Shown: piece by piece, positions 9,601 to 20,021 of the stretch
Layout: the number at the start of each line of letters is the position of its first letter
Numbering within the stretch: the first letter of the stretch is position 1
DNA from: Nigrospora sphaerica
Taxonomy: Eukaryota; Ascomycota; Sordariomycetes; Amphisphaeriales; Apiosporaceae
Assembly (NCBI GenBank): GCA_018287875.1
Contig: JAGVVL010000001.1
Coordinates: forward strand, 8,556,001-8,620,000
Reading direction: 5' to 3'
Length of the DNA: 64,000 nt
Program-made: the position numbers and the translations under genes
Notes under the pieces: generated by a model
Told to the model about the DNA's origin: nothing
What the model saw: the letters and a program-made list of their open reading frames with translations, nothing else
Database searches by the model: none

Positions 9601-10481
9601 CCGGCCAGCTCTTCCGCGGCGTGTGCCCGAGCCAGTTCAAGCTGTCGGGCCCGCGGGGCCGGCGCGAGCTGAAGGTGCCGCGGAACAACTGCAAGCGCAA
9701 CGTCCGCCGCTTCGTCGAGACCCGCACCGCCACTACCACCGTCGTCAAGATGCGCTTCATCAACATGGCCAACCTGCCCGACGACGGCATCGCCAAGAAC
9801 CCGTGCCGGCCCAAGGCCCTCGTGCCCGACGACCCGGGCTTCGCCCTCATGACCAACGACCCGTAGTACAAGGCCCACCCGGCCCAGAAGCGCCTCGTGG
9901 GCCGCTACCGCAACCCGCCGGGCGCCGCCGTCACCAACGGCAAGAAGAACCGGCCCGGCTGGGCCAAGCGCGGCGAGGACGAGGGCGGCGACGAGTACGA
10001 CGACAACGATGACGACGACGCGGCCGACGCGCACGCCCCGGCCTTCGACCCCGAGAACGTCTAGGTCGACGAGGACAACGCGACGCGCAAGGCGACCGAT
10101 GCCGAGCTGCTCGACGGCTTCGGCTTCCTGCGCTGCGAGGGCGGCGACTGCAGCGCCGACCTCGACCGCCTCGGCGTCCACTCGCTGCCGTACCTGAACC
10201 CCACGGCCACGGCGCCGCCCGCCGTGCCGGCCTTGGCCCACCCCGCCGACGGCCTGCTCCCGCCGGCCTTCCGCGACGTCTTGGCGACCGCGTCCACCGT
10301 CCTCGGCGAGACGCGCCCGCTTATCACGCCGGCCCCGGAGCTGCAGGACGAAGAGGCGTGGGGGGACGTGTATCCGTGGGAGGAGGAGGAGGAGGGGGGG
10401 GGGGGGGCGTGGAGGAGTAAACGAAGGGTAGATAAGACGTCACGGAGATGGGGGGCCGGAGGGCAACGCAAGGTAAAATAG
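6695..10481 (+). pseudogene. Decayed subgroup-C (killer-toxin-like) GH18 chitinase with C-terminal NucA/NucB-like nuclease region
   Basis: Inferred exons are 6695-6750, 6828-7186, 7297-7434, 7505-7831, 7923-8111, 8187-8276, 8343-8951 and 9016 onward; all introns are GT-AG and frame-consistent. Order: chitin-binding type 1 (CCSKHG then FCGSTSDFC), and a GH18 barrel with SVGGWSF and the catalytic motif DGMDMDWE (Glu at 7419-7421), then MSYDIHG and SMIWALDQ. A Cys-rich segment, an Ala-rich helix and a basic region follow. At 9507-9614 is a pattern C..DEFPPA...N.GAGQLF, like the NucA/NucB deoxyribonuclease family (CDEYPFA...N..G). Related proteins are secreted, usually as signal peptide-LysM-ChtBD1-GH18. 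Here nothing upstream of the ChtBD1 supplies a signal peptide. The frame is also cut by TAG at 9864-9866 and at 10062-10064, yet it stays coding-like (acidic tail, FGFLRCEGGDC) to a stop at 10479-10481. It is therefore probably a recent pseudogene, or else makes a protein ending at 9866. Confidence 0.8.
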
Positions 10482-12064
10482 CCGGGTACTTTCTAAGTAA
10501 TACCGTTGGTTAACTCTGAGGGGCCTTTTATATCGTCCCCGAGGACCGAATATTGTATTATGTTGTCGTCCTGTACCGCTTGTTCTACCCCTCGACCACT
10601 TGGTTAACACGCATCTTGGTTACATATAATAGTGTCCCGTTTATAATGTTCAAATTTCCGACGCGATATTGGACACGGTTCTTCAGGTAGACCCGGCCCG
10701 GCCATACGTATCCCACCTTTGTTATTCTTGAATTTACCGCATGCTTCGAGAATGTGGAGGGCGCTGTGGGTAATTGCGTCGTACGTGGTTTCCAAGGGCG
10801 TTGCATTCTGAAGTGGTGAGCCAGGTCAGCAACATTTGCTCGCACACTACCTCGCTATAATTCCCCAAAACGCCAAAGGGAGCGTTTGTCCAGCCCGTCG
10901 CGGGGACGTCATAAGATGTAGGCACGTCGTTGCACCACCAAGCGGTGCCGCTTCCATCGCAGTAGGGGCGACTGCAGGCGCGAGGCCCCCGTGGGTTCCT
11001 CGATACCTCCTTCCTGGGGCGAATTTTTCGTTGCATCACGCGGTACCGCGTCTGGAAGTAGCCCGTCGGCCAGCCGTCGCAGTCGAAATGTTTCTGCCAG
11101 GTTGTTCCTGCTGCTGGGTGTGGACGGCTTCTCACAGCCCAGCACGTGAGCTATGTGTAAGGCCGGGTAGGAGGCCAATCAGACGACAACACCAAAAGAC
11201 TAGCACTAACATGGTCGAATGGAAACGCGCGCGCGCGCCCTGCCAATTTCAGCGCATCGTCGTGGGTACCATTTAAGGCGGGCTGTACCGGGGTTTTTAA
11301 GCCGTACCCCGTCACAGCGCGCGGTAAGGCGAGCCTGAAGCCGGTACCGCGGTGCTAACCAACCGCGTCCGGTCCCCACACCCGGAAGTTCGGAAGGATG
11401 GACGACTGCAGGTGTTCGAGAAGTGGACAAGCTGCCTCCCCCTCCGTGATGTGCGACAGAGGAGCGGGAATGGGTTCGTGAGAAGGGACCAAGGCAACAC
11501 ATGCAAAGACAGGCCGCCGGGGAAGACTGACCAGCCGAAGCCGTGAGGGGGCGTCTGGGACCCCCGCGGGGGGAGGATGAGGCAAAGTGGGAATTGCCCA
11601 GAGGCGGAGGCCCAAAATGGCAACGGGATCGCATGCCACGGTTGGTCATCCCCGCTTGGCTTCTCCGGTCCCCGCACTTCTCACGGGGCCCCGCGCGCTA
11701 TTTGCTCATGACGCTGCAGCTATGCCTCGGCAGCCCTCGAGGGGGGAAGGAAGCGAGGCCGGCCTGGCGGTCGCAGGGTTTCACTCAGCCGTGAACCGAA
11801 ACGTTGGCTTCGACCAGGGGAAGGGGAGGGGAGGGGAGGGAATGCGGGAGCCGTATTTTTTTTTATATCGGCGCAGACCCCCGGGGGGCACGTCTTGAGG
11901 GAGCTGGCTTCGGTCACTGCAACACGTACGATATACCTCTTCCCGTGGGCGCGTGTCCGGCATACGCCTCAACCGACGACCGTCTTGTCACACGCACGCC
12001 TTTCTCGTTTCCCCACCCCTCCCCTTCCGTACTCGTACCCGCCCCTCCGTCCGGGCTGCCCGCG
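10482..12064. other. Spacer containing a minus-strand relic
   Basis: Besides the possible relic at 10585-11135, no gene is recognised. A G-rich repeat (GGGGA units) lies at about 11818-11840, followed by a T-run at 11856-11864. The last 80 bases before the SDR gene are C/T-rich (TTTCTCGTTTCCCCACCCCTCC), typical of a fungal core promoter. Confidence 0.4.
10585..11135 (-). pseudogene. Possible frameshifted remnant of a small Cys-containing protein
   Basis: On the minus strand one frame reads sensibly from about 11080 to 10795, with HFDCDGWPTGYF, YCDGSGTAWWCND, GVLGNYSEVVCEQ and LTTSECNAL. Protein-like text then continues in a different frame from about 10795 to 10700 (TTYDAITHSALHILEACGK, then NNKGG). 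One frameshift near 10790 would explain the change. I do not recognise the family. Trp/Cys/Asn content suggests a secreted protein, but no signal peptide is evident. It lies tail-to-tail with the decayed chitinase and may belong to the same module. Chance similarity to coding sequence is a real alternative. Confidence 0.28.
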
Positions 12065-13300
12065 ATGCCGCTCCATAACGGCTGGCTGCCGCGCGAGGGT
12101 CTCGTGGCGGACCCGATCCTGCGGCTGCTCTCCAAGACGGTGCTTAACCCGGCGCTGCTGCTGCCCATCGTCCTGCTGGCGCGCTACACCAAGAAGGGCG
12201 AGGACCTCTCCATCCTGCACTCGGTCGCCTTCGCGCGCCTCAAGACGCTGCTCTACCTCGGCCTCGCCCGCTGGGCGAGCGCCCGCCTCTCCGACGCCGT
12301 CGTCAACAACTGGACCCGCGACACCTACGACTGGCCCAACGAGATCGCCGTCGTCACCGGCGGCGCCGGCGGCATCGGCGGCCACCTCGTGCGCCTGCTC
12401 GCCGAGCGCGGCGTCCGCGTCGTCGTGCTGGACATTCAGCCCATGACCTTTGACGGTGGTACGTAGAACTCCGTTTCCCCCGTCCCTTGGTCGTCCCGGG
12501 AAAGGCGACATGCATGCCCTCGCTCCCTCCCCCGAGCTGACCCGCCGACCTCAGGCCCCAACGTCCACTACTACCAGTGCGACCTGACGGCGCCGGCCAA
12601 CGTCAAGGAGGTGGCGCGGCGCGTCCGGGCCGACGTGGGCGACCCGACCATCCTGGTCAACAACGCGGGCATCGCGCGCGGCAAGACGGTGCTGGAGACG
12701 TCGGAGCGGGACCTCAAGTTCACCTTCGACGTCAACGTGTTCGCCCACTTTTACACGGTGCGCGAGTTCCTGCCCGCCATGGTGGCGCGCGACCACGGCA
12801 TGGTGGTGACGGTGGCGAGCTTCGCGGCCTGGATGACGGTGCCCAACATGGTCGACTACGGCGCCTCCAAGGCGGCGGCCGCCTCGTTCCACGAGGGCCT
12901 GGCCGCCGAGCTGGCGACGCGGTACCAGGCGCCGCGCGTGCGCACCGTCCTCGTCAACCAGGGCTACACGCGCACCGCCCTCTTCACCGGCTACCGCAAC
13001 GACGCCCCCTTCCTCGTGCCCGCCCTCGAGCCCGCCTCCGTCGCCGACGCCGTCGCTCGCCAGATCTTCACCGGCCGCAGCGGCCACGTCATCACCCCCA
13101 TCTTCGGCTCCGCCCTCCAGATGCTGCGCGCCCTGCCGCACTGGTACGCCTACCGCCTGCGCGCCAAGGGCGCCAACATCATGACCAACTTCTCCGGCCG
13201 CCAGGTCGTTACCGACCTCGACAAGCACTACGCCGACCGCGAGAAGGACCCCGTCGGCGAGAGCGCCGTGCTGGTGCCCAACCACGCCAAGGCCGCCTGA
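12065..13300 (+). CDS. Short-chain dehydrogenase/reductase, RDH10/SDR16C-like
   Basis: Two exons, 12065-12458 and 12555-13300 (96-bp intron, GTACGT...CTCAG), give 379 aa. After a hydrophobic, probably membrane-associating N-terminus (LNPALLLPIVLLARY), the Rossmann motif TGGAGGIG begins at residue 98. NNAG follows, then the catalytic Tyr233 and Lys237 in YGASK, preceded by the serine of TVASFAAW. Length and layout match fungal NAD(P)-dependent retinol dehydrogenase/dehydrogenase-reductase proteins of endoplasmic reticulum or lipid-droplet membranes; the real substrate is unknown. The start is the Met just before the conserved N-terminus; an upstream open frame without conserved features was not used. 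It converges on the dienoyl-CoA reductase gene. Confidence 0.88.
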
Positions 13301-14185
13301 AGAAGGGGAGGGAGGGGGAGAAGAATGCGCCGTGGATGGACATGAAGAACCAGCGCGCGCAAGTGGCTATATATCCCATCTGCTTCGAATTCGCTGGCAC
13401 TGGCCGCTTTGCGGTTCCCAGCATAGTATGTATTCCGGCTGCGTAGGCGTCTGTTACCCCATAGTAGTAGTATCGATTATTTCTGTCATTGTTCTCAACA
13501 CTCTTGGTGCAATATCCATCACCCCATCCATGGTAGCGTACGCCGTCCTCGTCGCAGCGCCCATGAGACTGTATCTGTTGCCTGTGACTCGTCTGCTACT
13601 CTGCGTCGCGGTTTGTCTTGATGTCAACGTATATTGGACAGGCCCAGGTTCGACGATGTGCGCGGGGAAAAGGGGTTCCGTGGCGGTGGGTGTCGGCCCG
13701 GGGGGTTGCATGTGATATTCTCTGTTCGCTATCCGGCGTGAAGACATGCATGATGCTCTTGGATGCGTCCACAGGGCCGCGTTGTGCATTACCAACTCAA
13801 GTTGACCCTGTACGCCGGCGGGATCTGAACGTGCCGAGCAGAGAAAGCGTTTCATGATGTGGAGGGAAATTGCCTCCATATCCACGCTGGCTGTATTAAA
13901 ACGTATATGCTCCGCCGGGTGTGCCCAGTAGCACTCGTAGCCCGCCCTGCTTCTATATGGCTGCTTACATCATGATGCAGCATAGGTAAGTGGACAGATA
14001 TCCTCCGGAGGTAGCCAAAATGGAATCTGCTATCCAAGAAGACTTATCCTTCATGAACTCATCAAAGACACGGCGTGGTGGCGTCGTGCCGTGGCCAAGC
14101 GGACCGCCGTGGCTCGTCGTAGGGACGAGGCACGAGGGCGCCGAGGGGCGCGAGGGCGGGCCACCCCGCCCTGCCCGTCACCTCC
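13301..14185. other. Intergenic spacer between convergent SDR genes
   Basis: This spacer holds the 3' ends of two convergent genes. A-rich and T-rich patches near 13440-13500 and 13890-13990 could serve as polyadenylation regions. No further gene is recognised. Confidence 0.45.
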
Positions 14186-15370
14186 TCACAGCTTGGCCTT
14201 CTCCTTGCGGCCGCTCTTCAGGTGCTTGGAGAACTCGCCCTTGAGCAGGAAGTCGGGGTACTTCATGCCTGCCTCAAGGCCGACGCCGTAACCGCTGCGC
14301 AGGCGCCAGGCGCCGCCGTCTACGACGAGGATCTCGCCGTTGACGTAGCTGCCGGCGTCGGAGAAGAGGTAGACGGTGGCGTCGGCGATGTCGCGCGTGG
14401 TGCCCCAGCGGCCAATGGGCACGCCCGCTTTCTTGTCTTCCTCGCTCGTCTTGCTGCTGGCCAGGCGCAGCATGCCCTCGGTCTTATCGACGGCGCCGGG
14501 CGTGATCACGTTGGACCGGATGCCGTACGGCCCGTACTCGAGGCTGACCGAGGCCATGATCGAGTCAATGGCCGCCTTGGCGGCCGCGACGTGTGATTGC
14601 AGCGGCATGCCCGTGTAGTGGAAGCTGGCCGACACGAATATGATGCGGCCGCCTGTCAGGACGCTGTCACCGGGCTCATTGTTGCGCTGGGCCGACTCGA
14701 TGAGGTACGGCATGGTGGCCTTGATGGTGTTGAAGGTGCCGATGACGTCGATGTCGATGACGCTTTTGAAGCCGTTGGGACTGAGGCCCGAGATGGGGGC
14801 CACGAAATTGCCTGCCGCGCCAGCACTGCGAGCGCATCGGCCCTTGTCAGCCCACCAACATATTATCGTTGGCGAAGGAGGGGGAACGGGATGGCGGATG
14901 ATCACTTACATGACGAAGTCGATGGCCCCCAATTCCTGCACACACCTCTCGACGGCCTTTTGCAGGCTTTCCGGCTGTCGAGTCGCTTCCCGTCAGCACT
15001 GCACGAGTCCGCGGCGTCTTGGATCGTCGTCAACGTACATCTCGCACATCACAGCCGCCGATTCCCAGGACCTTGGCGCCTTTGCGGGCGGTGGCGATAT
15101 CGCGGGCCGCCGCCTCGGTCTTCTCCACGTTGCGACCGATAATGCAGGCGTTGGCGCCCAGGTGGACGAGGGCTCGCGTTTGCGTGCTACATATGGATCC
15201 GGCGCCGCCCGTGACGAATGCGACACGGCCCTCTACATAAAGGACAGGCGGGCCAGCGGTTAGCAACAGCGCGACATCGCACACCCGTGACCCCACCGGG
15301 GCCGGACAAACCCACCGAAGATGCCGTCCTTCCACACCGACGACAGGTATTCGGATCTCGGAATCGACAT
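14186..15370 (-). CDS. Peroxisomal 2,4-dienoyl-CoA reductase (SPS19/DECR2-like)
   Basis: Four minus-strand exons, 15370-15316, 15232-15039, 14974-14910 and 14825-14186, give 317 aa; the three introns (83, 64 and 84 bp) have GT-AG ends and keep frame. The start MSIPRSEYLSSVWKDGIF matches the usual N-terminus. Motifs: VTGGAGSICS (NADPH-binding loop), CIIGRN, GCDVRD, IAGAAGNFVAPISGLS, FVSASFHYTGMP, a conserved Lys in AAAKAAIDSIM, and DGGAWR near the end. The protein ends in AKL, a canonical PTS1, so import into the peroxisomal matrix is expected. The enzyme reduces 2,4-dienoyl-CoA during beta-oxidation of unsaturated fatty acids with double bonds at even positions. No damage is seen. Confidence 0.92.
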
Positions 15371-16979
15371 GTTGGCACGCCGAGTGGTATGGCGAGGAAG
15401 AGTGCGACAAGCGAGAAGCACAAATTGTTCTGCTCGTGGCGTTCAAGAGTCTTCGTCCGAACAGCAACCAGTCGGGACGGCTTGGCAGACAGATGGCGGG
15501 CAAAAGCACGCGAAGGTGTGCGGGATAAGTGGGATTCTTGTAGCGTGCTCGGGGGCGGCGGAGGGGGTGAGCAGGTGAGAGTCGAGAAGAACGGGGAGCT
15601 GCGGCGTGTCGATTCGTGTACTGGAAATTGGAGGTTTCCTCGCGCACGATGCAGGGATAGGATAGATCAAAAGCAGTGCCTCTCGAGTAAGTTCACTCGT
15701 GGCCAGTCCGCGACGGTAGGATGCCTCCCCAGGGACGATGTAGGTATATATGCAGGGACAATCACCCCAGGGTCTCTTTCGCCAACCGGTGCTAGGCGAC
15801 GAGCTGGTGACCAGATGGAGATGTGGTTCGAAGCGACGAGTGGGCTTTTCGGGTGGGAAATTGTGGGATCGGCCCCATGCCTCGGTACGAATGGGGCTCC
15901 AGCAGGTCGTTCGGGTGCTTTGCCATGGGACCGTTCGGCAGGTCAATGTACCACTGCACGGAACTTGACTGACAGCCAACCGATGGTCGAAAGACGAGCA
16001 AGCGCATGGATTTGGGGTCGGAAGCGAATTTCCATAAAACGAGCCTGGATCGCCATGCCCGTCAGCGCCATCAGCACTGCGACATCGTAGCCTCAACGCC
16101 TCTTTGGTCGGCGGGCTCGGCAGTGCTGGGATGGGATATCAAACTGGAGCGGCAGGGGTACCTGTGTGATCTGTACGCAAGCTGTGCTCGTCTGTACTCG
16201 TGCCGGCCGGTGAAGCGTGTACGTATGACTAGTGCCTCACACTATTTCCGAATGTAGGTTTGTCGGTCCAGAGGGGGGGGACGGCATGTGATTGGCCACC
16301 CCCGGACAGCACTGCTATTCGGGCTTCTTGTTCTTTCGGCCGAGGACCGGGGCAAGGGGGCAGGCAGGCCCTGAACCTCGGTCGTCTGGTGTCTACGGCG
16401 GATTGGAAGGAAGGGAGTCCGGAGGTGAAAGCCCTCGCTGCCGCCATCTCACAGCCAGTCCGGGGGACGACGGGGGGCAATCGGGGGGACAAGCGGGAGC
16501 TATGGGCGGGAGAGATGGGGGTGTGGGCACCAGTCGTAGCCTACTGAGTACTTATTGTGAAAGCACGTACATATCCGCGTATCGCAGCTCTTATGGAAGG
16601 TGCATGTACGTCCCATAACGTATGCGAATGGGATGTATTACGTAGTTGTACTTGCTGCCTCCAAGATGGATGGCAGCAACTGGGGAATGGATTGTACCTG
16701 CCGTAGAACAGACAAGGACCGACGCATGTGGAAGGTCCTTGATGGTGCCCCGTTGACGCAATGCGCGACCGTTGATTCGCCCAAGCTGACCCGCCGCGTC
16801 CAGTCGTCACTCTTTGCTGTTTCAATAGCTCCTCCAGTTGAATCCCCACGGCCAACGAACGCCTCCCAGCTCCAGCTCGCTCGCTCACAATACCTCTCTC
16901 TCCCTCCCGAGTCTTTCCAACCCATCCAACCCGACCGAGTCCCATCATCGCGAGCCGCCGAACCGAATCCCTGCCCGCC
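15371..16979. other. Intergenic spacer (divergent promoters)
   Basis: This spacer separates the minus-strand reductase gene from the plus-strand Atg33-like gene, so both promoters should lie here. C/T-rich sequence with CTCTCTCTCCCTCCC occurs at 16892-16912, just upstream of the Atg33-like start. No conserved gene, tRNA or transposon is recognised in between. Confidence 0.45.
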
Positions 16980-17840
16980 ATGGCCACCAAGACGGTGTCG
17001 GCCTTCAAGTTCGTGGGAACCGTCTCCCTCGGACTCATGACTGTGAGTCCGACTCAGTCGTCCGCCCCCCCACCCCCGTCATCGTCGCCTCGCCCCCACC
17101 TCTTCACCCGCGACAGAGCTCCCCACCCCCCGTCTCGACGACTAACCACCACCCCGAGCCCCTAATAATACCCCGGGGAGCCGAGGGCATACACGCCGGC
17201 GTGACCGTGACTGACTGACATTGTCCCCTCGTCGCAGGGCGCCTCCTATACCCTCTCGAGTCTCACCCTCCCGGCCCTCCTCGAGCTCCCCTCGGCCGCG
17301 TCGGCGGCCAAGGCCCTCGGCGCCCTTCGCCGCTCCGCCACGGCGCACCTCGATGTCCTGACGGGCGTGGCCAGCACCGCCTTCGTGGCCGCCTTTGCCC
17401 TGTCGCCGCGGGGCTACCGACACCCATACCTGCTGTATACGTCACTCCTGGCTGCCGGCGCCCGGCTCGCCGACTACGTCGCGCCCGCCCTCCTGGGGTC
17501 GCCCGCCACCACCTCGTCCGCCGCCCAGCTCAAGGCCGCCGCCGCCGCCCGCGCCCGCCGCGACCGCAAGCGCGACGACGCCGCCCGCCGCATGGAGGCT
17601 AGCTACGAGGACCTCGGCCGCGACGACCACGGCAGCGACCACGAGGCCCCCGCCCCCGAGGACCTCGACGACGAGCTCGTCAACGGCGAGGACGTCCGCG
17701 CCGCCCTCCAAGCCTTCGCCAAGGCCCATGTCGCCCAGACCGCCGTCGCCGCCCTCGGCTTTATGATGGCCGTCGTCGGCCTTTGGGGCGACGGCGTTGA
17801 CAAGATCGTCAGCAGCGAGGCCATCCTCGTCCAGATTTAG
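16980..17840 (+). CDS. Atg33/Scm4-like mitochondrial outer-membrane protein
   Basis: Two exons, 16980-17042 and 17238-17840 (195-bp intron, GTGAGT...CGCAG, phase 0), give 221 aa. The N-terminus (MATKTVSAFKFVGTVSLGL, then ASYTLSSLTLPALL) forms a first hydrophobic segment. Further membrane segments are VLTGVASTAFVAAFAL, PYLLYTSLLAAGARLADYV and TAVAALGFMMAVVGLWG. Between the last two lies a charged, Asp/Glu-rich loop (about residues 115-180). Four membrane passes with an acidic loop fit the yeast Atg33/Scm4 family; Atg33 is a mitochondrial protein needed for mitophagy in budding yeast. Whether the fungal homologue acts in mitophagy is inferred. Confidence 0.72.
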
Positions 17841-18698
17841 GTCACGCCCCCCGCCCGACAGTGCGCGTGCGCGCCTCTCCCCATTGTCGTCGAGCGGGAG
17901 GTACCCAGGACATGATGACTGCATATGTGTACGACATGATGCTCGCTTACGAGTGTCGCGGGCGCAGGTGTTGACGTGAAGGAAAGACATGATTCGCAAA
18001 GTATTGGCTATGGGTAGGATATGATTCTGAAAGCATTAGGTATACGTCACGTTGGGTCTAGGATGAAGTCGGTGTGGCCGGGGGGCGCCCTCTTCTCTTA
18101 CAGAAGCTCTCACATCTGGTCAATGAGTAGTAGTGTCAAATTCCCATGCAGCTTGGTGAGCATCGTACGCAAAAATAAAGAGACTTGTTCGCAAACTGAA
18201 CGCCTGGTGACAGAATGACAACCTCGTGCACTATTGTCGTAGCACTACGCCCCCCTGCCCGTCTTGACGCGACATGACGAAAGCCAGAACGGTACACGAC
18301 CTGGATCCAGCACTGTGGGATGCCATCTTCGCGTACGCTGGTGGCGCCTCAGGTGGTATAATGAAGTGTACCTGGCCAGCCAAGCCCCGTCGCTTCTCTT
18401 GGCCGTCCGTGGCGGGAGAGTCGTCTTTCGGCGAGAAAGCATGAACCATCCATCAATGTATGTGACTGACTTGCCTCATTCACGGCTTCCTCCAGACCAA
18501 GGCCGCACATTGCCTAGCACTGCGGAAAAGGAAAGAAAAAAAGAAGGGGGTTATCCCGCCTCCCGTGTCAAGACGTACACGGGGGGCATCTCCATCGGCG
18601 CAGGCCATTCCGCCCCGCCCGCCGCCCTCGGCCAAGCGTCCCCCCCTCGGCGAGGACGGGTCTTCCGTCCCGTGCCGTTTCGCCCCGGGGGTCGCTCT
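17841..18698. other. Intergenic spacer between convergent genes
   Basis: The stop of the Atg33-like gene and that of the GRF zinc-finger gene face each other here. A purine-rich patch with A-runs (GAAAAGGAAAGAAAAAAAGAAGG) lies at about 18520-18547. No gene is recognised. Confidence 0.45.
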
Positions 18699-20021
18699 TT
18701 AATCCTCCGAAGCCAGGTTCATCAGCTGCGCGCGCAGGTTGGCGCGGGCCTCGGCTTGCAGGTGGCGCTCGTTCTCGAGGGCGACGACGCGCTGCTGCAG
18801 CTCGGCGGCGCGGTCCTCGAGCCGGCGGGCGGCCTGGCGCGCGGCGTCGCGGCCGCGCTCGAGGCCGCGGGCCCGCGCCTCGGCCCGCTCGAGTTCCTCG
18901 CGCACGCGCGCCCGCACCTCGCCGTCGAGCTTTTGGCCCCCGAGGAGTCCCATGACGACCGCCGCAAGACCGGGTCGGGCCGGCGTGGGGGGTTCAGAGA
19001 TGGTAGCGTCGGCCGCCGGCGGGTCGGCCGAGGCCGAGACCGGGCCCGCCTCCGCCTCCACCGGCCCCGTCGTGCGCGGGCGCTTGGCGGGCGTCGGCAC
19101 CTCCACCGCCGCGAACAGCACGCGTCGGAGGGGCCGGTCTGTCAAGGCCGGCGTCGGCAGGCCGGCGGCGGTCGCGTCGTGCGTCCGGGCCGCGGCCGGC
19201 GTCACGAAGGCGTCCCGCTTCCGGCCCTGGGCGCCGGGGCCGACGCTCGCGCTATCGGTGACGGCGGCCAGTTGCCGTTCCCCGTCGGACGACCAGTCGC
19301 TGTAGTCTTCCTCTTTTTCTTCCTCGGCGCGTTTATGCTTGTCGCCGGCCCGGCACGGGCCCGGCGCCCGCTCGTCGTCCGACGTGTCGTCGCTGGAGAA
19401 GTCGCTGTCCGTCTCCACTTCGCCGACTGCAGGCGGCGCGGACGGGGACCGGCTGGAGCCGCTAGCGCGCAGCGTCGCGTTGCTAGAGGTCGGGCTGCAC
19501 GCCACGCGGCCGTCCACCTCTCGCTCCAACTCAACCAGCGGCAGGACGGGCGTCGGGCCGTTCCGCCTCTCGGCGGCGGCGCGGGGCATCACGCTGGCGG
19601 CCAGCGTCGTCTGGCGCAGGCGGCGCTGCGTCGGCGTGGGCGCGGCGCCCGGGCGGCCGAGCAGCGCGCCCTCCTCGCGCAGGCGCGCGTCCTCGGCCCA
19701 GAGGAAGAAGTCGCAGTTTTCGGGCTCGCCGGGGGCGCCCTTGGTCCGGTCCTTTTGGCACGTGTAGAACCAGCGCCCCTTGTTCTTGGACTCGCGCCGG
19801 ACCTGGAACTGCACGGCCGGGAGCCGAGGTTGACAGTTACCTGGGGCGCGCATGCATCAGCTTTCCATCGGCAGCAAACGTCGGGGTGGGGGCTCGGACG
19901 GGTTTCCCCCGTCGAGCCCGTGTGGTCGCTTACAATACCACTGGCCTTTAGTGAAAAAGCCCTTCTTCAAGGGATCCTGGGTAGGGGTCGTCGATGCCCC
20001 TGACCTGGTAGTGGGCGGCAT
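18699..20021 (-). CDS. GRF zinc-finger protein with C-terminal coiled coil
   Basis: Minus-strand exons 20021-19934 and 19840-18699 (93-bp intron) give 409 aa. Splicing joins the first half of a GRF zinc finger (QWYC) to the rest. The ligands are Cys30, Cys32, Cys57 (RWFYTC) and Cys72 (NCDFFLW), with the family pattern NKGRWFYTC. GRF fingers bind nucleic acid and occur in APE2, NEIL3, TOP3A and many fungal proteins. The middle is Ser/Asp/Glu-rich and low-complexity (SDFSSDDTSDDE). The last 80 residues form an Arg/Glu/Leu-rich coiled coil (REELERAEARARGLE, LEDRAAELQQRVVALEN). No enzymatic domain is seen. A role in DNA repair or chromatin is inferred from the finger alone. Confidence 0.8.

Noticed and set aside
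9279..10241. 320-aa minus-strand ORF opposite the chitinase tail
   Set aside because: Val/Ala/Gly/Arg-rich, no motif; shadow of the high-GC third positions on the plus strand.
11206..11649. 147-aa minus-strand ORF
   Set aside because: Arg/Ser/Pro-rich with no motif and overlapping ORFs in other frames; likely chance in GC-rich DNA.
12551..13285. 244-aa minus-strand ORF opposite the SDR gene
   Set aside because: Low-complexity shadow; the plus strand carries intact SDR motifs.
18264..20003. 579-aa plus-strand ORF overlapping the GRF gene
   Set aside because: It is antisense to the zinc-finger gene and has no recognisable domain.
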